Source: Benincasa hispida (taxonomy: Eukaryota > Streptophyta > Magnoliopsida > Cucurbitales > Cucurbitaceae). From it: DNA of 64,000 bases. Position numbers and translations under genes: made by a program. The DNA is taken from positions 31,949,997 through 32,013,996 of the forward strand of contig NC_052349.1 in the NCBI RefSeq assembly GCF_009727055.1. The letters run 5' to 3'. The notes beneath the pieces were generated by a model. The model was given only the letters and a program-made list of their open reading frames with translations. It was not told where the DNA came from and ran no database searches. This document shows positions 55,478 to 64,000 of the stretch, piece by piece; position 1 is the stretch's first letter, and each line of letters starts with the position of its first letter.

Positions 55478-57315
55478 TGATGCGTGGAAAATGGAGTAAA
55501 TAAATATACGTTCATTGTTCGTTCTCTATACGTCACTGGTCATGCATAGACTAAAGGATATGTAATATGCGTTTAAGAATCTATACGATGACCATGCATT
55601 CCTGTCACAAGTTTTCTTGCTCTTTCGCCAAGTATAACGAGATCGCAAGTTTCTTGGGTGATCTGAGGACAAACTCAGGGACTTGAGCTAAATGATATGA
55701 AGTAAAGTGTTTACAGCGAAGAATAAAAGAATATTGAAGTTTAAGGGCTATGCGCTATTCCTATTCCTAATTAAATAGATTAAGTAATGGAAGTATAACT
55801 ATGAGAGTTAGAGACACGACAACTGCTAACACGTAATAAGATGAATAGCAAAATAGATAAAATGGTAGGGATGACTTCACCGCATCAATAAGCTTGATCG
55901 CAAGAGTAACCCCGGCCAGTGCAAGCTATGCGATTATGCTACATACAGTTGACGAAGACGCATGCGATGCATATATGATAGTGTCGATAGGACTTATGTC
56001 TAAGTCTCTATTCTTGCTCACGTGCTCCCACACATAAAATGGTGATCGCATGTCACCGTATCCTACTTCTGGACGCATGCGATGTGACCGCATACTTTCA
56101 TATCCTATCTATAGGGTGCATGCATTGTGTAGTAGCAAACAAAGCTTATTCCTAAGCCTCTATTCTTGCTTATGCGATCCAATCTGACTCTCCCAAGCCT
56201 AGATTTGGTTTTTAAACTACTCTCCCAAGTATGCCTAAATGATGAATGATGCGCTCATAAGACAAGGTAATCACATAAAGCATGGTTGCTACAGCCTCAC
56301 ACTAAGCAAAGAGGATTTTCTCACAACACTCGTGCAACGCACACCTCTCGGTGGGTTGCTACATGCTTCATATGTCTACGTCGTATGATTAAGTATGCGA
56401 TACTCTAGCAATCTTACTTAGTCGTTGTAATGAAAATAAAGGATGATAAGAAGAGGTAAATGAAGATGGAATCAAAGGAAGTAGAGAAATGCATTGATCA
56501 TAAAATGTATTGATCTCTTAAGTCAAAATGTAATACAATACAGAGATAGAAGAGAGTTGGAGGGCCAAATGGAGGCAATGTTTTGCTTCTATCAGATGTG
56601 TGTCAAGGCTGTTGGTGGTACCATGGATGGGCGGTGGAGTAGTCTTTCTTGAGATCTATCTCCGGCGGAGCTTTGGTCATCACTCGGAATGGTTGAAGGA
56701 ATGAAGAACTCTCAAGAATGACTTCTCACACTTTCGTCTGGATTACAAGGATCTGCCGTAAGGCAGAAGCTCGAATGATTTCAAGTTGGGCTCCAAGGCT
56801 TCTATTCATAGAGCTCGATCGCCGACAGCATTAATGGTCCTGCTCTGAATTTCTGGTACTAACGACGTGATGGACCTGCTCTGAATCTCTGCTACTAACG
56901 ACGTGGTAGGTGAAATGTCAACATCACCTTTTATGCGTTCGTGCTTGGCTTCCGAAATATCATTGCATTCCACCACCTTTGTAGTCATCCCTCTATTTGG
57001 TTATACTCTATAGTCGTAACCTCTATGCGATGGACGCATGCGGTTAATGCCCGCAACATCCATGTGTCGAACGTATGCGATCGCCTTTTACGATAGTGAG
57101 ATTCACTGTATGCGATCGATTCCTGCGTTAGCTACAAAAATAGACATTTGGATGCAAAATAACGCATAATAGTGGGTTAGCTGATATTTTTAATGTTGAT
57201 TGACGCAAGCTCACTTTTTCATGAATTCTTAGTATAATCGCCGTATATTCTTCTTATCAGCCCTCATAATTCTAAATAAAAGGCCTATAATAACGCACAT
57301 TTCTGCCCGTCATCA
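55478..57315 (-). mobile_element. Solo LTR S2 (1838 bp), inverted copy of S1
   Basis: Reverse complement of S1 along its length: on the minus strand it starts TGATGACGGGCAGAAATG at 57315 and ends CCACGCATCA at 55478. Target duplication GTGAG (55473-55477) and GTGCG (57316-57320), one mismatch. The TATA box of S1 is here TATGAATA (reverse of 56803-56810), so the promoter is probably spoiled. It interrupts the Mutator-like fragment. Confidence 0.88.
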
Positions 57316-57624
57316 GTGCGTAATATATTTTTTATCCAAGTGTAATTGATTATTTTAGATGTCTTTATGGCCTAACATTATTTCACTATGTTTGTTATTA
57401 TAGATGATGATCATCTCTATTCTTACAGTACCTGGTGTTGAAAGACAATTTAAAGACACTCAGGTTGACGAACGAGTCATAAGTGTAGTTGTCCAAAAAG
57501 AGGAGAGGATCCCATTATTGTTAGAAAGTCCCCACGGAGAAGATGTTGATCATAGTCATTATAAGCCCGACTTAATACTCACAACGTACTCTTACTGTAT
57601 ATCATCAATAATATGGTGTTAGTT
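57316..57624 (+). other. Continuation of the Mutator-like relic, unassigned
   Basis: A 72-codon open run (57404-57622) includes VPGVERQFKDTQVDERVISVVV and follows a possible splice acceptor TTGTTATTATAG at about 57391-57402. I do not recognise a domain; it may be the exon after the DUF1985 region. Confidence 0.35.
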
Positions 57625-58450
57625 TTATCAGCACGACCAACTCCAAACTTATTCTTAATTAACTGCCTAATTATGAAAGCAGCAGCTTGCCTGAGGTCGT
57701 GATTCAAAACTTCAATTGAGCATGTGGCACATCTATATACTCTATGATCTTGAAGATGTCATAACCCTTAATTCTGACTACACAAACTGTCCACTTACAT
57801 GTCTTATGAATCCATCACACACTACATAGATTTTTGTTTGATTTTTTAACCCGCAACTCAAAATTCCTCTTAATTAATGACCAGTTATTTTCCTAAGAAA
57901 GGCACATTTCCAACAAAATGACCAAATCTATTAGAGAGATTCAGAGTCTGTTGAGGTACATTCACAATAAAAGGACCACGCTCTTCAGTAATCGGAGTTG
58001 GATGAGACACATTTACAAAAGAATGAACGCTCCCTTTAGTAATTGGAGTCGAATGAAAAACCATTTGTTATAGTCTCAATAGTTTCATTTGCAATGTATC
58101 CAAACTAGTGTCATTCCCAACATTTTCCATGGTTACAAAGTAATTGTTTTCTTTACATGCATCACATTCATCATTACAATCCCTCTTCTGACCAGGTGGA
58201 TGTTGTCGTTATCCATCGAGACCATCGATGGAAAAACATTCAGGTCATTAGTATCCACTCTACACATGAGTTGGTAGTCTCTCTCATTGTCATCAAATGT
58301 TATCTCTTGATAGATTTCCTCAACACTAACGGATATTTGAGGTTAGTACAATCTAATTTCAAAAGGGAAAATTGAACATCATTGTCATCCATTAAGCATG
58401 TTGGAGAAGAATCATCATCAACTTATATTTACCCTCATTGTATTGTTGAA
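57625..58450 (-). pseudogene. MuDR-type transposase, N-terminal fragment
   Basis: Minus strand. Reading down from 58450: DDNDVQFSLLKLDCTNLKYPL (compare the D.DV.FF..LN......PL block at the start of MuDR-like transposases), IVNVPQQTLNLSNRFGHFVGN, then LIKRNFELRVKKSNKNL.SVC.DGFIRHVSG (the N.EF.VKKS....C....C.W...A zinc-binding domain) and YRCATCSIEVLNHDLRQAAAFIIRQLIKNKFG (57640-57735). Frameshifts and stops between blocks. The catalytic DDE part, normally further on, would lie beyond the DUF1985 fragment and is absent. Head-to-head with 54895-57624, as in elements that carry both genes in opposite directions. Confidence 0.6.
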
Positions 58451-59105
58451 TTATGATGAACGAACCTTTGTAAGGCTATAGAATTCATCTCTCAATCCAT
58501 TATACTTCAATGTGCTCAATACTTTGATGCCTTTCAAATGCCCTCCACTATATTTTTTTTTCTCGTCATCCCATGAACCACCATATCAAATGAATAAAAG
58601 CTCCTGGTCTATCCTTAAAAAAAATATATGAAAAATAAAAAATTTACAAATATGTTAAAATTCTCTCGTGTTTCTCACTCTATACTCTTGCACTCACTCT
58701 TGCTTGGAGTGTAATATATCTCGTTGATGATTCTATCTTTTCGTTTCTCTCTCTCGTGCCACTAGGAGCTCCTTGCTTGTGATCATAATAGCACCTCACA
58801 CACACTCATTTATTTTATATTGCTTACGTGATATACGTCTCACACAACGTAAAAAATAAGAAACAATCCATATGGAAGGTGTACATTTACTTACTACTTG
58901 ACATGTAAAATTGATTGTATATGATGATTCAACAACTTTGAGAACATTATAGTGTTGTCTTTTTAATACTTTGCAGCTGACTAGTTATGGGTTTTTTTTT
59001 TCTTTTTTTTTTTTGTGGTAAGGAACGTAACGTGTTTCTCTTTGATAGTAATTTATGTTGTCAAGTAATATGTTGTCAATGAGAATCGAGATGTAGGAAC
59101 AAGAG
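58451..59105. other. Gene-free stretch
   Basis: No coding region. Pyrimidine-rich words (CTCTCACTCTATACTCTTGC near 58672; TTTTTTTTTCTTTTTTTTTTTTG near 58992) are the only structure. Confidence 0.5.
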
Positions 59106-59497
59106 GCAAGAGAAAGAAAGAAGATTCACATTCGCGTATTAATTACTCGAAAAAGTGTCACTACTAGAATTAAGAATTGAAATATAAGAGAGAGAGAGGG
59201 AAAAGGAAAAAACAAGATTTACGTTTGAGTGTTAAGAAGCAAGAGAAAGAAAGAAGATTCACATTCGCGTATTAATTACTCGAAAAAGTGTCACTACTAG
59301 AATTAAGAATTGAAATATAAGAGAGAGAGAGGGAAAAGGAAAAAACAAGATTTACGTTTGAGTGTTAAGAAGCAAGAGAAAGAAAGAAGATTTACATTCG
59401 CGTATTAATTACCCGAAAAAGTGTCACTATTAGAATTAAGAATTGAGATATAAAAGAGGGAGGGGAAAGGAAGAAACAATATTTACGTTTGACTTTC
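59106..59497. repeat. 133-bp tandem repeat, three units
   Basis: Units start at 59106, 59239 and 59372. Units 1 and 2 look identical base for base; unit 3 differs by about a dozen changes and drifts at its end. Each has GCAAGAGAAAGAAAGAAGAT, TTCGCGTATTAATTAC and a purine-rich GAGAGAGAGAGGG block. It lies about 0.9 to 1.3 kb upstream of the start codon of the only intact gene. Confidence 0.92.
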
Positions 59498-60394
59498 GAG
59501 TGTTATGCCGTCGAGTGCATTCTTAAGATTGAATGGGTAATTTTTATAGATGGGTAACGCAAACGGAAGGCGAAATCAATAATTTAAGCTTAATTGTTAC
59601 TATTACTAAAATAGAAAGTTCATCGGATAATTGAAATGGGTTAAAGTTTTTCCATCCATCATCTTCTCCAAAAATTATGGCGGATGAAATTTTTGGAAAT
59701 CGAAAATAACCCATTGCTACCAACTTGGTTTGCACCTGCAGCACCACAATCAAGAAATTTGACTGAAGGAGCGTGGCGTTTTCCGCATGAGAAGCAGCAC
59801 AAGATATGGGAATGGAGATGGCCACTGGAAGCAGCAATCCCTATGCCAGTTAAGCACATCCCCTGCTCTCCTTCCCATCTCTCTGAATCTCAATCTATTC
59901 TTAAATTCCAAAGATTCCTCATGGATTTGCGCTCCATTAATCTCCATTTCCTATTGCTCTTGATTCTCCCTCTGATTTTCCCAACTACCCATTTCGGGTT
60001 CGATCAATTGCATCGAGTTTAGGATTTCGATCGGAAATTGAGGGTTGTTTTTCTTTTCCCCTTCCCCAGATTCTTGAATTTGTGAAACTTTTTTGTTTCG
60101 TTCGTGCTGGAGATCTCTGTTGATGTTCGATTTTAGCTCAGTGTAACGTGGGATGGAATAAGGGCTTGTTCAACGGTTTGGGATTTCTGGGTGGAGACCG
60201 AGGTTTAGGGTTTTTGACAGATCATGATCATCATCCTCTTGCTGTTAATTCGCACATTGGATCTGGCAGGGTACTTTTGATTCCTGGGTTTGTGCTTTTC
60301 CCTGGAGATTTACTTCTTCAAGGGACTCCATTGCTGCTCCACTATTAATTTGTTTCTGATTTGAAATAGTAACTATAAGAGGGAAATCAAATCA
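59498..60394 (+). promoter_or_regulatory. Upstream region and probable 5' UTR of the membrane-protein gene
   Basis: Base composition changes here to that of genic DNA. Two upstream frames exist: one at 59921-60022 (MDLRSINLHFLLLLILPLIF..., signal-like, within a longer open run from 59684) and one at 60148-60348. I read both as untranslated leader or chance frames. TTTCTGATTTGAAATAG just before 60371 could be a splice acceptor, which would place an intron in the 5' UTR. Start of transcription cannot be fixed by eye. Confidence 0.45.
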
Positions 60395-60829
60395 ATGGCA
60401 TCATCTGGGTTTTTGTTAATCTGTATGCTTCATTCTCTGATTGCTTTAACTTGTGGAGCTTTGATGATGTTTTACTCCCACGAGGTCTATGTGTTTGGCC
60501 ATGGCCCTGAAACAGCAATCAAGCTGCAGGGATCTAGCCCCCACGATCAACTTCTGATAAAGACATCTGATTCTTTCTCTGGTTTGCTTCTCTTTACTGT
60601 TGGGTTTCTTTTATTCATGGTGGCTTTTGTCAAAGATAGAGAGTTCCAAAGCTTCTTTGCTAAAGGCTGCGTGTTGCTTCACCTAGCTATGGCCATATGG
60701 AGAGTTTATTTTGAGAGGAAGCTTGAGGATCTCGCCGGAGATTGGCCTCGACAAGTCGTTGGGGATGTTACATTGGCATTGTCATGGGTTTTCTTTCTTG
60801 TGTATTCATGGAGAGAAAAATACGATTGA
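60395..60829 (+). CDS. Conserved plant four-helix membrane protein, 144 aa
   Basis: Single uninterrupted exon, ATG in the context TCAATGGC, stop TGA at 60827. Hydrophobic segments at about residues 5-27, 60-79, 89-106 and 121-139 predict four membrane helices with short loops. The first loop has VYVFGHGPETAIKLQGSSPHDQLLIKTSDSF, and the protein ends with the charged SWREKYD. Composition and length agree with a small uncharacterised family I recall as conserved across land plants (DUF7865-like, annotated only as transmembrane protein). No catalytic motif; function unknown, membrane location inferred. It is the only frame in the window free of decay and not of transposon type. No close partner gene is visible; it sits at the edge of the repeat-rich block. 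Confidence 0.9.
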   Translation: MASSGFLLICMLHSLIALTCGALMMFYSHEVYVFGHGPETAIKLQGSSPHDQLLIKTSDSFSGLLLFTVGFLLFMVAFVKDREFQSFFAKGCVLLHLAMAIWRVYFERKLEDLAGDWPRQVVGDVTLALSWVFFLVYSWREKYD

Positions 60830-61804
60830 CTTCAGGTTCAACTTTTCTTTTATCTGGCATTACTGTTTAAAATTGTCAATTATGACTCTGCTTCTTAATT
60901 ATGATGAGTTTGATGGAAATTGATATTGTTTTCACTGGTTTTTGCTACCATTATGTTTTGAGAATAGGGGGATTGGGAACTGGGAAGTGAGATAGAAATT
61001 GAAGATCAATTTGATTGTTTCCCGTTAACCGGATTGAGCTTGAATTTGGTTTCTGTTCTGTGTCTGGATATACAACACATTCATTTGCTCAATGCTGGCT
61101 ATCTTCTGCAAGAGTGTGCATTTTGCCTTTCTTTATGGTTAAATCAATGTTCAACTCCATGCCAAAATGGCATTTTGGACCATGAATGTGACCCTGGAGT
61201 CGTAACCGGGGCAAGGAGCAACTCATGGCAGGCTTCTATGCAAAATGACATAAATAAACCAACATTGCATCGGCATGAGAAAGTGATGACTGTACAACTT
61301 GAGCAATTCTAGGTTGAGGAGTGCCTTTTGAAGAGATTTTTCTAGGAAGCATGAGTGTGATGATTAAACATGTGGAAATGTTTGTAGCATGCTGATAAAA
61401 CATGCAATGTGACACATTCAGATTGCTAGAGAAGTAGGGAATTGGGAGTTTTGGGGCCATCAAGTGCAGAATCTTGGTCAGGACTTCACAATTTCGATTA
61501 ACTTGTTTGATCTTTGTGCTAAAAGGTTTGATTTCCATCTCAGATAGCTGAGTTTATATATCTTGAAGGACACACTAACAATAGTATCGAGGTTTCAAGT
61601 CCCCAAAATGCAGATGATTTTGCCCCATTTCGAATACTCATCCCATCATATTTGTCTTGTGCTTTGTCTAATCATGTCAATGGCGCAGTATTGGAATTGG
61701 AACCTTGAGAGTTTCTTCTCTTCATTTATTGTTGGAAAAAGAACATCATAACTCCCTTTTAGCATGGGGAAAAGTACACTGATTCTGCAAATGTACTACG
61801 GTGA
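60830..61804. other. Probable 3' UTR and downstream sequence
   Basis: Follows the stop codon with no repeat recognised. A 92-codon open run at 61034-61312 has no features of a known protein. AATAAACC-type signals occur near 61254. The end of the transcript cannot be placed. Confidence 0.4.
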
Positions 61805-62005
61805 TTCACTGCGAGGTCGGTTAATTGGTTAGAGGACAAGTTGCAAAACTAGATATCTTTGAAGCCCTGAGATCGAATTATAGTACCCATTTGTGTAGAA
61901 TACTAACAATTCTGAGTTTTGGATGCCAAATGTTGTGGGAGTGTCTGCCCTCTAATTAATAGAAGTACACGTGAGCTAGGCCAAACACTCATTCAAACCT
62001 GGGAA
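61805..62005 (+). mobile_element. Au-SINE-like relic
   Basis: GAGATCGAATTATAG (61870) resembles a decayed pol III B box. It is followed by GAATACTAACAATTCTGAG, GGATGCCAAATGTTGTGGG and a 3' part GTACACGTGAGCTAGGCCAAACACTC, which is close to the GTGCGCGCAAGCTGGCCCGGACAC end of plant Au SINEs. Target duplication and T-rich end not identified. Non-coding. Confidence 0.5.
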
Positions 62006-62944
62006 AAGTAAAGTCATCAATATGTTTGTTAGCTTGGAGGCAGTGCTTTTATTTGAACTCTTTCCATGTCCTTGCCTCATTGATGTGAATGCAAAATTTC
62101 TTTTTCTTGAAAGTGCACGTGCGCATGTGTGCGAGCGAGCGTGTGTGGTTGTCTTTCATATAGAGGGAGAAGATCCCATTTCCGATTTCTCTCCGTTGAT
62201 ATTAGCGATTTTTGGTCTTCCGTATGATATTTTATATTTGACAGGGGGGTACCGGGGAACTTCAAACCATAGACAGATTGGTTTAAAGCAATTGAACTTT
62301 ATGCATTGTACTAATGAGAATCATTTCTTGATGGTTTTGGAACTTATGTCGATAGGACACGATGGATAAATGAATCGTCTTGCTGGTTTGGGTACCTGTG
62401 TGGAACAGAAATAGAGAATTTTTCTCAAATTGGTGGATGTTATAGGTATATTAGGTTCATGTTAGAAGCAATTTTGAAGTTTTTTTTTAATATGTTTGGA
62501 AATGATTTTGAAATGATATATTCAAAATCACTCTTCAAACAAGTATTTTTAAGTTAATTATTGAAAATTTAATATTTAGTTTTGTACTTTGAGATATTAT
62601 ATAATTAGGGAAATTGTTAGGAATAACCGCAACATCCTTCATAATTAGCACCATTTTGACAAGTTGTTATAGTAGTTTTTTTTTTGGCTTGCAAAGATCA
62701 TCCCAAGATTCAAATAAAATTTTAACTTTATCAACTTTTTTGGGTTTTTTCGGTGGAATCTCGGTCAAGACTGAGACTAGGATTGTGTGTAATCTTTAGT
62801 CCCACAAATTATAGGATTCTAAAATTTCAAAACCGATTTCTCGATAGTTTCAACAATCTCAACATGATCTCCAATTTTTCCAAAAAATTGTAATTAGTAG
62901 GATCAAGAATGTAAGCCTATAGAAGTAGAACATCCCAATAGCAC
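62006..62944. other. Gene-free stretch
   Basis: GTGCGCATGTGTGCGAGCGAG-like purine-pyrimidine alternation at 62120-62140; nothing coding recognised. Confidence 0.4.
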
Positions 62945-63410
62945 TAGTACACATGTCATATTGATTAGGGGTGTTAGCTGCTTGGTAGTCAAATCGAATC
63001 AAACAATAAAATACCAAATCGTACGTAATCGTTTGTTTTCTCAAAACCAAACTGAAAATTTGTGGTTTGGTTTGATTCGGTTTTGGTTTTATATATAATA
63101 TTTAATATAATTTTTCAAAAAATAAGAAATATACAAATTTTTTGAATCGGTTTTAACTAACATAAATAGTCCAGTTCTTTTAAAAAACATATATAATATA
63201 TATAAAAGGCTCAGTTTTGTTTGATTTGATTCTGTTCTTTATTTTAACTAATATAAGCGGTTTGGTTCAGTTTTAAATTCGGATTAAATCTAAAACTGAA
63301 CTGAACAAAAAAATTGGTTATCTTATCGTTTTAAACCAAACTGAATCGAAACTTCATTAAAACCGAATTTTTGGTTTGGTTTGGTTTTGCCATTCAGTTC
63401 AATTTCATCG
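62945..63410. repeat. TTTGGTTTGG-type dispersed repeat
   Basis: Begins GATTAGGGGTGTTAGCTGC and continues with many TTTGGTTTGATTCGGTTTTGG and AAACCAAACTGAA words in both orientations. This is the kind of low-complexity repeat that follows GGGTGTGCA starts in many plants. No coding region. Confidence 0.55.
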
Positions 63411-64000
63411 ATATGCAATTGGGTTAAGAATAGGGAATGATGTAACTTTCCTATTCATAAATTCTCAAGAAGAATGATGCAATTTCAACATGAACATCGA
63501 TTCTCTTGGCGTTTGCGGAAGTGAGATGTAGATGTACTAAGTTCGATTATGAATATAAAATTTGAAGAAGATTGTGTAAGATTTGGGAAAGATTTCATAC
63601 AATCTCGATTTTCGTCCTAATTGAAATTCTACCAATAAAGTAAAACAAAAATCAATAGTTTGGATGTGCGATGAAAAGAAGAAAAATTTTATTTGAATCT
63701 CGAAATATTGGTTGGGAAAGACAGAAAAAAAGTGTTAATTGTGAGACTTTTGAAGTTATTTCTGATAAAGTTTTTCTCTTGCCATTAGCAAATTTGAAGA
63801 AAACCACGAAAGAGAGACAACAAAATTTCAGAACTTTATTTTGTGATTACTTGCTGAATGTTAGTATTATGGGATGGATGAAGAATAAGAAGAAAGTAAC
63901 GAATAGATACAAGACAATATCAATCATTATTTCATTTGTTGTTCTCTTACCTTGAATATAGACCAATACTTTAAATTGACACTAATCTTTTAGGCCTCGT
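63411..64000. other. Gene-free window end
   Basis: A 94-codon open run at 63671-63955 has biased Lys/Arg content and no recognisable domain; I do not call it a gene. Nothing else seen. Confidence 0.4.

Noticed and set aside
59684..60022. 112-codon open run upstream of the membrane-protein gene as a separate gene
   Set aside because: No recognisable domain, ends just before the leader, and overlapping open runs exist on the other strand. A signal-like start at 59921 is noted but not enough.
61805..61890. A tRNA gene
   Set aside because: Only a decayed B-box-like word; no cloverleaf or anticodon arm could be drawn. A SINE relic fits better.
63671..63955. 94-codon Lys/Arg-rich open run near the window end
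   Set aside because: No domain and low complexity; likely chance in AT-rich DNA.

Overview
This is a repeat-dominated stretch of a dicot nuclear genome, most likely a cucurbit. That guess rests on my recognition of the Copia and Ty3/gypsy protein styles, a MULE/Ulp1-type fragment pair and a conserved small membrane protein; I could not run a search. Almost everything is retrotransposon debris: Copia polyprotein relics, about a dozen copies of one diverse Copia LTR group (mostly solo or truncated), several Ty3/gypsy relics (Athila-like, a chromovirus, and a gag family whose primer site starts TGGCACGC), a LINE relic, a Mutator-like relic and AT-rich DNA. Only one intact gene is convincing: a 144-residue four-helix membrane protein at 60395-60829.

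Layout. 1-4539: Copia relic 1 (+), split in its integrase by a 1.9-kb solo LTR (650-2584). 5035-13397: Copia LTRs A (+) and B, C, D (-). 13398-19715: Copia relic 2 (-), carrying LTR-E (-), which itself carries LTR-F (+). 19716-22933: AT-rich DNA. 22934-24021: gypsy LTR, primer site and start of gag (+). 24022-25718: fragment of LTR-J, then hybrid LTR-G. 25719-28000: Athila-like gag and LTR (-). 28001-32601: chromovirus 3' half and 3' LTR (+). 32968-34856: LINE relic. 35365-37730: hairpin and two gypsy LTRs. 37832-44523: Copia relic 3 with 3' LTR, an assembly adapter and a gap. 45005-47122: gypsy gag (-). 47123-50407: LTR-J and hybrid LTR-K. 50408-51314: Athila-like gag end and protease (+). 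51315-53356: LTR-L. 53357-54030: minisatellite and DNA-transposon end. 54895-58450: Mutator-like relic split by a second copy of the first solo LTR. 59106-60829: 133-bp tandem repeat and the gene. 61805-62005: SINE-like relic.

Main result. Four independent marks show that about 24.8 kb (24705-49468) lies inverted relative to an earlier state. (1) The Athila gag that stops at 25719 continues in frame at 50408, in the opposite orientation. (2) The gypsy gag that stops at 24021 continues at 47122, in the opposite orientation. (3) The flanks of hybrid LTRs G and K do not match in place, but swap partners into two perfect 5-bp target duplications (GCAAC with GCAAC, CCTAA with CCTAA) once the segment is turned back. 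(4) LTR-G carries twice the roughly 350-bp LTR segment that LTR-K lacks. Both breakpoints fall inside oppositely oriented solo LTRs, out of register.

A perfect 38-bp Nextera mate-pair junction adapter at 38305-38342 is an assembly artefact, so the join there must not be trusted. Three runs of N (35448, 39919-39936, 44995-45004) mark other uncertain points.
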